64,000 nt of DNA, from the NCBI RefSeq assembly GCF_028712425.1, contig NZ_JAQTQD010000009.1:1-64000 (forward strand), given 5' to 3'. A program made the position numbers and the translations under genes. The first letter of the stretch is position 1, and each line of letters opens with the position of its first letter. This document shows, one piece after another, positions 8,013-15,324 of this stretch. This stretch comes from Methanoregula sp. (GTDB lineage: Archaea; Halobacteriota; Methanomicrobia; Methanomicrobiales; Methanospirillaceae). Under the pieces are notes generated by a model. That model worked only from the letters and a program-made list of their open reading frames with translations. It did no database searches and was not told the origin of the DNA.

Positions 8013-8426
8013 ATGCCCCACCCCCTCACCTCAACCTGGCGCTGCCGGCTTGTCGGCGCCTTCCTGACCTGGCTCGTACCATTTGTCTGCGCCATCCCGT
8101 TCTACGGCCCGGATGGTCTCCTGATCGACCAGCAGCTCTTCAAGTCGCTGATGATCGTGGTCGGATCGATCACGGCAGCGATCCTGATCGTCCGGCTCTT
8201 CCGCACAATCGAGCGCAATTACATTCGCGAAGCGATCATTACCGGCATTGTCTGGCTGCTCGCCAACTGGGTGCTGGACCTTATTGTGCTCGTTGGCCTG
8301 CTGGGCATGACGCTGCCGGATTATGCTACGCAGATCGGGCTGCGGTATCTGGTGATCCCGGTGATGGTGATTGTGGCCGGGGTTGTGGCGGAGGAGACGG
8401 GGAAGGGAAAAACAGGAGATGTGTAA
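8013..8426 (+). CDS. Small integral membrane protein
   Basis: A 137-residue protein with four clear hydrophobic segments (about residues 12-30, 45-62, 75-95 and 110-127) and short polar loops; no family is recognised. Arginines between segments two and three suggest a cytoplasmic loop. The start has a good ribosome binding site (AAGGAG, 7 nt upstream). It is convergent with the PsiE-like gene: only four bases separate the two stop codons, and both stops lie inside one hairpin. Both products are small membrane proteins, but a shared role is only a guess. Confidence 0.65.
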   Translation: MPHPLTSTWRCRLVGAFLTWLVPFVCAIPFYGPDGLLIDQQLFKSLMIVVGSITAAILIVRLFRTIERNYIREAIITGIVWLLANWVLDLIVLVGLLGMTLPDYATQIGLRYLVIPVMVIVAGVVAEETGKGKTGDV

Positions 8427-8437
8427 GGTTTTACACA
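8420..8437. terminator. Bidirectional hairpin between convergent genes
   Basis: TGTGTAA-GGTT-TTACACA forms a perfect 7-bp stem with a 4-nt loop, followed on the plus strand by five T residues. The stop codons of both convergent genes are embedded in the two arms. Confidence 0.6.
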
Positions 8438-8946
8438 TTTTTCGCGGTTTTATCCGACCCTCCCGCACCTTTCCTGCGGTACTCCTCCAGCGACTTCTTC
8501 ATCTCATTGATGACCGAACCTTTCATCTCTGTCTCAATCTCCGTCTTCCTCAATGCCCCGTAATGCAGGAGGAAGAGGAGCGCGATGAAGAGCACCGATA
8601 CTGCGATGATCGTCCAGGGATTGATCTCGAGGATACCCAGCAGAATGATCTCGCGTAACACGGAGACAATGCCGACTTCGATCATGATGTCAACAGCTAT
8701 CCGGTGTTCCCTGAGATAGATGATGAGGAGCCGGTAGATCTCGACCAGTACGAGGACATAGATGAGTTCCGCTGCAATTGCCCTGAACTCAAGGGGTTGC
8801 CAGAGGGATAATATCAGGCTTGCAATCACCTTCAGCATCAGGACGAAGAGCACAACGCAAATCCCAATAACGATAACGTCCTGGATATTCTCCAGCAATC
8901 GCCGGAAAATATCATGGATCCTTGTGTATAATACTTCCACGGCCAT
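8431..8946 (-). CDS. PsiE-family membrane protein
   Basis: 171 residues with four transmembrane segments (about 22-45, 60-78, 88-108, 115-135) and a charged C-terminal tail of roughly 35 residues. The pattern, including AELIYVLVLVEIYRLL and the acidic/basic second half, fits the phosphate-starvation-inducible PsiE family; the biochemical role of that family is unknown. It is convergent with the membrane-protein gene at 8013. Upstream lies only the GNAT relic and decayed DNA, so it is probably transcribed alone. The start ATG at 8946 gives a reasonable amphipathic N-terminus; an internal start is not needed. Confidence 0.75.
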   Translation of the reverse strand: MAVEVLYTRIHDIFRRLLENIQDVIVIGICVVLFVLMLKVIASLILSLWQPLEFRAIAAELIYVLVLVEIYRLLIIYLREHRIAVDIMIEVGIVSVLREIILLGILEINPWTIIAVSVLFIALLFLLHYGALRKTEIETEMKGSVINEMKKSLEEYRRKGAGGSDKTAKNV

Positions 8947-9053
8947 AGCAAAAATTAAGGTTTTTTCAAAAAAATATTTGAATTTTACGGGGGAGAATAC
9001 CGCAGCCGGTTACAGACAGGACGGAAAGCAAACCAGGGAAAATCACTTAAAAT

Positions 9054-9164
9054 TCAGATCTCTTTCTGGTACATCACCACGTCAAGGACCTTCCCGGACT
9101 TCTCCCGATATTTTTCAGGTGCGCACACTTCAAGAAGCCGGCCTTCTCCATCAGCCGGATGCTT
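9054..9164 (-). pseudogene. GNAT acetyltransferase C-terminal relic, copy 1
   Basis: The minus strand encodes SIRLMEKAGFLKCAHLKN, then a one-base deletion, then GKVLDVVMYQKEI and TGA. This is the end of a GNAT N-acetyltransferase (the RLMEKAGF block is typical). It is about 90% identical in DNA to copy 2 at 10239-10403. It is too short and frameshifted to work. The 295-bp gap from 8947 to 9241 holds nothing else that I can support. Confidence 0.75.
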
Positions 9165-9241
9165 ATTGTATGAATGCATTACGATCGGGAGAGGCGGTCA
9201 TATTCCGCCATGGCCACGATCGAAGAAAACAGTGCGAAAAA

Positions 9242-9820
9242 TTATTTCTGGTGGATCTGCCTGATGAACCACGCGATGTTCTCGCCCAGCTGTTTCATCG
9301 TGTCGATCCCTTCCTCATCGGACTCGACATCGCCGGGTTGTAAGCCCTTGGCATTGTTCCAGTACCGGGAGCCGGCACTGAACATGCCGCTGATGCCGAA
9401 GTAGTGGTTGATGCAGTCCACGGCGCAAACCGCCCCGGACCGGCGCTCGGCCGCGATACCGGCACCGACCTTCTGCCGGAACAGGTCGCCGTTCGCCTTG
9501 GCAACGAAAAACGCCCGGTCCATGAAGGCCTTGATCTCCGGTGTCACACCGGAGAAGTACGTGGGCGTCCCGATGATGATGGCATCGGCTTTTACCATCT
9601 TCGTGATGCACTCGTTCACCATGTCGTTGTCCTGGATGCACTGCCGGTCAGCGTTCTCGAAGCATTTCCCGCAGGCCGTGCAGGGCCGGACATTCGTCCC
9701 GCCGATCTGGACCAGTTCGGTTGTGATACCTTCCTTCTCGATGGCGTCCAGCGTGTGCCGGATCAGCCGGTACGTGTTCCCGTCCCTGTTGGGGCTACCA
9801 TTGAATGCGATGACGTTCAT
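9242..9820 (-). CDS. Iron-sulfur-flavoprotein-like NAD(P)H/FMN reductase
   Basis: 192 residues with a flavodoxin fold: the FMN phosphate loop FNGSPNRDGNT is at residues 5-15 and GTPTYFSGVTPEIKAFMDR in the middle. The cysteine cluster CTACGKC-x7-C (about residues 47-61) matches the compact [4Fe-4S] site of archaeal iron-sulfur flavoproteins, electron carriers linked to ferredoxin and oxygen defence in methanogens. One of four such genes in the window (others at 28563, 31003 and 31625). It sits between two copies of a GNAT relic, so it may have arrived with the DNA that broke or duplicated that gene. Confidence 0.88.
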   Translation of the reverse strand: MNVIAFNGSPNRDGNTYRLIRHTLDAIEKEGITTELVQIGGTNVRPCTACGKCFENADRQCIQDNDMVNECITKMVKADAIIIGTPTYFSGVTPEIKAFMDRAFFVAKANGDLFRQKVGAGIAAERRSGAVCAVDCINHYFGISGMFSAGSRYWNNAKGLQPGDVESDEEGIDTMKQLGENIAWFIRQIHQK

Positions 9821-9906
9821 TCTCGTGTCTCCTTCCTCTTCCGGTATAACATCGGTAGTCTGGATATTAGAGTAACCGGTTACCGTGATGGTACCGGGTT
9901 TCCTGA

Positions 9907-10068
9907 AGGGTATCGTGCCTGTTCGGTGTAACCCTCCGGATCTTCATCCTCTCCGACTGCCTGCTCTCCCCCGGTGTCCCGGCCGCCCTGCTCCCGGTTC
10001 TGAACCTCGTCGCCTTCCTTGTTTCCCTTGCCGGGATCTGTCTCGTTATCCGCGAGAAGACTGCGTAA
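9907..10068 (+). pseudogene. Relic of a membrane-protein C-terminus
   Basis: After an in-frame TGA at 9904 an open frame runs 53 codons to TAA. It contains a long hydrophobic helix (PVLNLVAFLVSLAGICLVI) followed by a basic end, as at the C-terminus of a transporter. There is no start codon or ribosome binding site. I treat it as a gene remnant. Confidence 0.45.
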
Positions 10069-10097
10069 ACAAATTAGATCAAAAAATTCCGGGGATT

Positions 10098-10236
10098 TCA
10101 GGTGATTTCCAGCTTCCCGAGCCACGCCCCCGGCTCCTTCACAACCGTACCCACAACCTTCGCCCTTTCGCTATCTTCATGATGCACGTCACGCTTTTCT
10201 CAGGCGCAATGTTCACTTATCCCATGCCCATGGTAA
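10098..10236 (-). pseudogene. Fossil of a purM 3' end
   Basis: The minus strand reads MGMG-stop-VNIAPEKSVTCIMKIAKG, then after a one-base deletion VVGTVVKEPGAWLGKLEIT and TGA. The intact PurM (14209-15324) ends MGMGFAYVVPEKSVACVLKM and continues to VVKEPGAWLGEMEIT. One nonsense change and one frameshift separate them. The fossil is joined directly to GNAT relic copy 2 and lies 4 kb from the intact gene in the same orientation. Confidence 0.8.
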
Positions 10237-10238
10237 AT

Positions 10239-10403
10239 TTAAATCTCCTTCTGGTACATCACTACGTCAAGGACCTTCCCGAACTTCTCGCCAATATTTT
10301 TCAGGTGTGCACACTTCGAAAAGCCGGCCTTCTCCATCAGCCGGATGCTTGCCCGGTTATCCCCGCAGATGTTCCCGGGTGAGTCGGGGAACGTGATTGG
10401 GTT
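10239..10403 (-). pseudogene. GNAT acetyltransferase C-terminal relic, copy 2
   Basis: An open stretch of 54 codons on the minus strand encodes GDNRASIRLMEKAGFSKC and continues to LDVVMYQKEI, then TAA. It is in frame throughout but lacks the N-terminal two thirds of a GNAT enzyme and is preceded by a TGA at 10404-10406. The closely similar copy 1 lies on the far side of the flavoprotein gene at 9242. Confidence 0.75.
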
Positions 10404-10661
10404 TCATTTTGATTAACCAATTTGAGTCCAAAATATTAGTTTATGTCACAAAACAAAATAAAAAAATTAATAATAAAAAAGATCCTATTAAATTTGATCA
10501 GGACGATACCAAAGACAGTCGCCACCTGATATAACAAAAAAAGCTGAGCTCACCAAGCGACGAAACTGTGTTGAGCCCGCCTTGCCCGTAGGCATGGAAC
10601 AATTCACTTCTGTACTGAAGAAGATTGTGGTCATGCCTCTAAAATCAAATCAAAGAGAGGA
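10404..10661. other. AT-rich leader region of the secreted-protein gene
   Basis: No gene is supported. A very AT-rich stretch (10430-10500) probably contains the promoter. A 26-codon ORF (10594-10674) ends in a TGA that overlaps the ATG at 10671; it could be a leader but has no ribosome binding site. Confidence 0.35.
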
Positions 10662-10670
10662 ATGGAACAC

Positions 10671-12485
10671 ATGATCACCAGACTTTCTCTATTCCGAGGT
10701 ATCATTGCGTTATTAATTGTGACATGTATTATGTCCGCAGTCAGTGCTGCTAACACAACAAATGCAACGTATTTCAGTGAGATCACTTCGAAGGATAAAT
10801 TATCAACGACCGGATTTGAAGCGATTCAACAAAATCAAACTGAATGTCCTTCCCCCTCAATTACTGGGAGGCTCCTGATTTGTCGCTCCAATGAAAGCGT
10901 TATCGCTGTATATGATAGACACGGGAGAAAAATATTTACTGCCGAGGATTTGAAAAAAGGAGCATCTGAGAATGTCCTATCTCAATTTTCAACACATGTT
11001 AACGAGAGAGTATATGGCTCAAATCTTGTTGAACGTGCAATTAATGGCCAATTTGATCAGGTTAAGATAACCTTTGAACAGTACTTATCGTATATCGAAA
11101 CCGGTTGTTGGGATCCTCCCACCCCTGCTGGATGGGCATTCATTGGAGATGAGGAAGATACTTCCATGTATTGGGAACCTGACGATTGGTCTTCAGAATC
11201 TCACTCAGATTACCATGCTGCAGTATTCTTCAGTCATTATGGACATCGAAGTGGAATTCAAACCACCCTTGATGCCTCTGGAGGACAGTATATACGTATA
11301 GCAGTTGGGCCCAAGGGAGATAACCCGTTAGAAATATTCCTTGATGACATTCTCATTGGAAATATAACTGATAATTTCTCGATTCAGCAATTTGATATTT
11401 CCAGCCAATCCTGGACAACAACAAGTATTTTAAAGATAGTTGCTGCCGGAGGAAGTGAGGAGTGGGGTACTGGTTCTCTGGTAGAGAACATATCCTTGAT
11501 GGCGAGTGACTCCCTTAGTGACCCGGTATCTTTGTTTGATGGCAATCCCCTTTTTGGGAATGCCCCGCTTAATGTATCATTCACGGATACTTCTACCGGA
11601 TCACCAACATCGTGGAACTGGTCATTTGGAGATGGCGGGATATCAACACTGCAGAACCCGTCTCATGTATATACAATGGCCGGAACCTACACTGTGAGCC
11701 TGACAGCAACGAACGCTGCCGGAAGCAATACAACAGTTCGCTCTGGATATGTGAATGTGACGGCCCCGGCACAAACAGCGTTCTATGTATATGCTGAAGG
11801 AGTCGGGATGTATCATAGCACGCAAAACGATCTGAGTCTGGGGAACCAAACCCCGGGACATTTCTATAATCTCATCAATGGTCAATGCGGGTCTGTCGAT
11901 ACTGAAAAATGCTGGTATGGGCGGGGGATATATCTCGATGACAATGCCGGTTCAGTTCATTGGAGTGCCGCCGAACAGGCAAGCAGCTATGCCGATAATG
12001 CGGATTTCTCTGTATTTGTCGGGCACGGATGGAATAACGGGATAGTCTTCGGCACACAGAATTCCGCTCTGGAATTATCCCGTTCAAATATGCAGTTTGG
12101 GGGCAACCGGGCGAAATGGGTGACGTTCTTTGCCTGCGATGTGCTCAACCAGAGCAGCCAAAGCAACTGGGAATCTGTATTTAACGGCGTGCACATCGTG
12201 AACGGGTTCGATACGCATGGGTTGTTGTACGATGGACAGGGAACGAAGTATGCGCAAAAATTGACGGGTGACGGAGCAGAAGATCGAAAACCAATCCGTA
12301 CTGCTTGGAGAGAGACACTTCAGGAAACTATCAACAAAGAATACATCAAGGGGGCTTACATGTGGGCAAATCCCTGCGGTAGTGATTACCTTCCGGGTTT
12401 CGGTGATTATTGTTCCGCTCCAACAAAGGGCGGTCAGGGAGATTACGACATAACGTGGCGGAACTTCAATTGTACAATTTCCTAA
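10671..12485 (+). CDS. Secreted PKD-domain protein with caspase-like (DUF6345-type) C-terminus
   Basis: 604 residues, exported: a signal peptide (hydrophobic RGIIALLIVTCIMSAVSA) comes first, then a unique region, a PKD beta-sandwich (about 285-368; SPTSWNWSFGDGGIS with HVYTMAGTYTVSL) and a C-terminal domain of about 230 residues. The latter has VFVGHGWNNG and, 50 residues on, WVTFFACDVL, a His-Gly/Ala-Cys arrangement like that of clan CD cysteine peptidases and of the DUF6345 family; catalysis is not proven. The ATG at 10671 is preferred over 10662 because AGAGAGG then lies at proper spacing. AT-richer than the surrounding housekeeping genes. The next gene, 13 nt on, encodes a membrane-anchored protein and is probably its partner. 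Confidence 0.7.
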   Translation: MITRLSLFRGIIALLIVTCIMSAVSAANTTNATYFSEITSKDKLSTTGFEAIQQNQTECPSPSITGRLLICRSNESVIAVYDRHGRKIFTAEDLKKGASENVLSQFSTHVNERVYGSNLVERAINGQFDQVKITFEQYLSYIETGCWDPPTPAGWAFIGDEEDTSMYWEPDDWSSESHSDYHAAVFFSHYGHRSGIQTTLDASGGQYIRIAVGPKGDNPLEIFLDDILIGNITDNFSIQQFDISSQSWTTTSILKIVAAGGSEEWGTGSLVENISLMASDSLSDPVSLFDGNPLFGNAPLNVSFTDTSTGSPTSWNWSFGDGGISTLQNPSHVYTMAGTYTVSLTATNAAGSNTTVRSGYVNVTAPAQTAFYVYAEGVGMYHSTQNDLSLGNQTPGHFYNLINGQCGSVDTEKCWYGRGIYLDDNAGSVHWSAAEQASSYADNADFSVFVGHGWNNGIVFGTQNSALELSRSNMQFGGNRAKWVTFFACDVLNQSSQSNWESVFNGVHIVNGFDTHGLLYDGQGTKYAQKLTGDGAEDRKPIRTAWRETLQETINKEYIKGAYMWANPCGSDYLPGFGDYCSAPTKGGQGDYDITWRNFNCTIS

Positions 12486-12498
12486 TGAGGTGAAAGCT

Positions 12499-13494
12499 AT
12501 GAAAAAAGAATATGTTATCGGATTATGCCTGATCTTAGTAATTGCAGGAATTAGTGGATTTGTTCTTTGGCTTCAGCCATCAAGTAATCCTCAAAAAGGA
12601 CTAACCAATGACTCTCTTCAAGAACAATTCCAGAGCATATCCGGGGAAGTGGCGGGAGGATCGTTATCCTATAAAATCGATTTCAACACCAAGAAACCAA
12701 ATTCACCGGAAAAGATCGAAGTCTATAAGACGGTTCAGCCGAAGGTAACGAAAACCGATGCTATTGCGTTGGCACAAAAATTTAATATTACAGATTTTGC
12801 TGATATCAAGGAAGGTGATGAAAAAATATCAGTTTCTTCGAAAGACATGAGGTATTGTTTGCAGCTTTTTAAAACTGGTGGAATGTCCTATAGCGATTAT
12901 AAACGATCCGACACACCAAATGGAATTGACATTGCGGAAAACCTCCCTTCCGATGAAGAAGCTAAAAAGATTGCCACATTGTTCCTGAAAGAAAGAGGTC
13001 TATTACCCGATGGTGCGAAAATGGGGGGAGTTATCCATGAGAAAGCGTATAAATCAAACAAGAGCAGCGAATTAAAAACGGTTGTCTGGGAAGATATCCT
13101 CGTCTATTACACCCGCGAGCTCAACGGCATGAAAGTCGAGGGAACCCAGTTCGAAGTGGAAGTTGGGGGGCATGGCGATATCATCCGGTTCTTCTCCAAC
13201 TGGAAGGAATACGAGTCTGTCGGGGAGTATCCAATCAAAACCCGGGATTCTTCAGTCGAGACCCTGAAACAGAAAGGGATTTCAGCCGCAGCCGGTCCGG
13301 ATAAACCCGACACCATCACCATCGATGAAATATACCTGGCATATGAGACAAACGCTGTTGCGTACAAAGAGGAGTATCTGGAGCCTGTCTGGGTATTCAA
13401 AGGAGAAGCATTGAAGAACGGAACTTCACTCGGGCCGGTAAAGGAATTTGTTCCGGCACTTACTGATGCCTCAAAGAAATCCCTCTCATCATAA
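12499..13494 (+). CDS. Membrane-anchored extracytoplasmic protein, propeptide-like
   Basis: 331 residues: one N-terminal transmembrane helix (VIGLCLILVIAGISGFVLWL) and an external domain. The second half (YYTRELNGMKVEGTQFEVEV, followed by GGHGDIIRFFSNW) resembles PepSY/propeptide-type folds that bind or inhibit proteases, but this is a pattern impression rather than a firm family call. The start is ATG 12499 behind GAGGTGA; the GTG at 12490 in the ORF track lies inside the ribosome binding site. It follows the secreted caspase-like protein by 13 nt, so a protease-and-regulator or substrate-and-anchor pairing is plausible. The following pseudogene has the same one-helix-plus-external-domain plan. 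Confidence 0.65.
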   Translation: MKKEYVIGLCLILVIAGISGFVLWLQPSSNPQKGLTNDSLQEQFQSISGEVAGGSLSYKIDFNTKKPNSPEKIEVYKTVQPKVTKTDAIALAQKFNITDFADIKEGDEKISVSSKDMRYCLQLFKTGGMSYSDYKRSDTPNGIDIAENLPSDEEAKKIATLFLKERGLLPDGAKMGGVIHEKAYKSNKSSELKTVVWEDILVYYTRELNGMKVEGTQFEVEVGGHGDIIRFFSNWKEYESVGEYPIKTRDSSVETLKQKGISAAAGPDKPDTITIDEIYLAYETNAVAYKEEYLEPVWVFKGEALKNGTSLGPVKEFVPALTDASKKSLSS

Positions 13495-13532
13495 TTTTTT
13501 ACACCGATTCTCAGTGTAACAAAGGAATCACC

Positions 13533-14196
13533 ATGAACAACCGGATTCCAGTGTTGGTAATTACAGCGATACTCGTCATTACCGTTGTTTTCGCGTACGT
13601 CTGGATTTCCGGACCATCAGAGCAAAAGGGATCAATAACTATTGAAAAATCATTTATGAATAATTCTAATAAATTGGCCTTTGCGAATTCAAGCCTCATT
13701 TTTTCCCCCGGAGATAAGAGGTGATATCCAAACCTTTCAGAGAAATATTCAATCGATCTCGAATGGTGGGGATTCGATCCGTATTTTTCTGAAATTGATC
13801 TTATTGCAGTTGGTATCCATAATGCAAGTGTGATCAAGGAACTCCAAGGAAAAGAAATCGGGAATTAGAGGATTCATATTTTCAATGATACAGAGATTGA
13901 ATCTACCCGATCAGAAGTCAGAGCATATTTAATGGAGCTCTATAAAAACCGGAATACCGGATTGGGCCTTTTGGCATGGATAATCACGGTTCAATTGTAA
14001 ATCCAACAGGGTCCTATGTAGAGTTGTGGGTATACAAAATGACTGAAGAAAATAAAAAAAAGGATAAAACAATGATGAAGGGGTGGAAGATTCTCGTCTA
14101 TCCGGTCTCTCCGCCGAGACCGGAAAGCAGAAATTCCTCGAGCAATGCCTCTCCGATACCACTCTAATAATTGCACCGACAAAAAGAGAATTGTAA
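13533..14196 (+). pseudogene. Decayed membrane-anchored protein gene
   Basis: The first 63 codons encode an N-terminal membrane helix (VLVITAILVITVVFAYVWI) and end at TGA (13722-13724). The same frame then continues with plausible protein (SIDLEWWGFDPYFSEIDL and on), meets TAG at 13866, and continues again (IHIFNDTEIESTRSEVRAYL) until coding quality jumps frame near 13970 (GSIVNPTGSYVELWVYK) and again near 14106 (SAETGKQKFLEQCLSDTT), ending at TAA 14194-14196. Two nonsense codons and two frameshifts over about 220 codons make this a pseudogene. It lies convergent to purM in the accessory block and probably belonged with the two preceding genes. Confidence 0.8.
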
Positions 14197-14208
14197 GAAA
14201 AAGATACC

Positions 14209-15324
14209 CTAAGTAATCTCCATCTCCCCAAGCCACGCCCCCGGCTCCTTCACAACCTCGCCGACAACCTTCGCCCCTTTCACCATCTTCAGCACGCACG
14301 CAACGCTCTTCTCCGGCACCACGTACGCGAAGCCCATGCCCATGTTGAACGTGCGGTACATCTCCTCGTCCGCAATGTCGCCTTTCTTCTGGATCCAGTC
14401 AAAGACCTCGGGAGGCTTGATCGGGTTGTCGAAGACGAAGCCGTAGTTCGAAAGCCGCTTGAAGTTCAGGAGGCCGCCACCGGTCACGTGGCACATGCCG
14501 TGCACCGTGCACTTCGCGGTCACCTTCAGCACTTCACTGTAGATCCGGGTCGGGGTAAGGAGCTCGGCGCCGAGCGTCTTTTTGTTCTTCAGCTTCTCAT
14601 CATAGCTCCCGTACTTCTCGACAACCCGGCGGGCGAGCGAGAGGCCGTTGCTGTGGATGCCGGTCGAGGGAACGCCGACAATCTTGTTGCCGGGCCGGAT
14701 CTTCTCGCCCGTGATGATCTTCTTCTTGTCCTGCACGCCAAGACAGGCACCGGCAAGGTCGAGGCCGTGGACAAGGCCGCGGAGCGACGCGGTCTCGCCG
14801 CCTACGATGTCGATGTTCGCCTGCTTTGCGCCCTCGTTCAAACCCTTGCCGATCTGGGCCATCTTCTCCATCGAGAGTTTGTCGGTCGCGATATAGTCCA
14901 CGAACGAGACCGGCTCCATGTTCATCACGTAGAGGTCGTTTACGTTCATCGCGATGCAGTCGATGCCGACCGTTGTCCAGTCCTCCTGCTGGTCGGCAAC
15001 GAGCATTTTTGTGCCCACGCCATCCGTGGTCAGGGCGAGAGCAAGCGGGCCGAAGTCGATGAGGCCGGCAAAGTGGCCGACAGCGCCCATCATCGCGTAT
15101 TTCCCCTTGCGCCGGTACTTCAGGTTCCTGATGAGGGCCTTGATCGCTGTTGCCTCAAGATCGATGTCCACGCCGGCCTGGGCATAAGCGCTCTTTGCCG
15201 GGGCGGTCCTCGCCGGCATTTTCTTCGCAGCCGGCTTTTTTCCTGCCGGTTTCGGCTTCTTTGCTATCGTTTGCTTGACGGTCATCTTCTTTGCCGCAGG
15301 CTTCTTTGCCATTGTCTTACTCAT
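14209..15324 (-). CDS. purM: Phosphoribosylformylglycinamidine cyclo-ligase with Lys-rich tail
   Basis: Converts FGAM to AIR with ATP in purine synthesis. The PurM/AIRS core runs from about residue 45 (SAYAQAGVDIDLEATAIKAL) with ALTTDGVGTKM and the GGETASLRG loop, to the end. Before it is a 44-residue extension made almost entirely of Lys, Ala and Pro (KKPAAKK repeated), which ordinary PurM lacks and which resembles histone H1-type tails. I chose ATG 15324 (MSKTMAKK), which overlaps the lysC end by 8 nt; the longer ORF-track start lies deeper inside lysC. Coupling to lysC implies co-expression of a purine and an aspartate-family enzyme. The stop is TAG. Confidence 0.93.
   Translation of the reverse strand: MSKTMAKKPAAKKMTVKQTIAKKPKPAGKKPAAKKMPARTAPAKSAYAQAGVDIDLEATAIKALIRNLKYRRKGKYAMMGAVGHFAGLIDFGPLALALTTDGVGTKMLVADQQEDWTTVGIDCIAMNVNDLYVMNMEPVSFVDYIATDKLSMEKMAQIGKGLNEGAKQANIDIVGGETASLRGLVHGLDLAGACLGVQDKKKIITGEKIRPGNKIVGVPSTGIHSNGLSLARRVVEKYGSYDEKLKNKKTLGAELLTPTRIYSEVLKVTAKCTVHGMCHVTGGGLLNFKRLSNYGFVFDNPIKPPEVFDWIQKKGDIADEEMYRTFNMGMGFAYVVPEKSVACVLKMVKGAKVVGEVVKEPGAWLGEMEIT

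Noticed and set aside
9404-9931. 175-codon plus-strand ORF
   Set aside because: It is the shadow of the flavoprotein gene on the other strand; no start signal and Arg/His/Asp-rich antisense composition.
13722-13868. Recoding of TGA and TAG in the gene at 13533
   Set aside because: Two frameshifts downstream show that the gene is dead, so stop-codon recoding is not needed.
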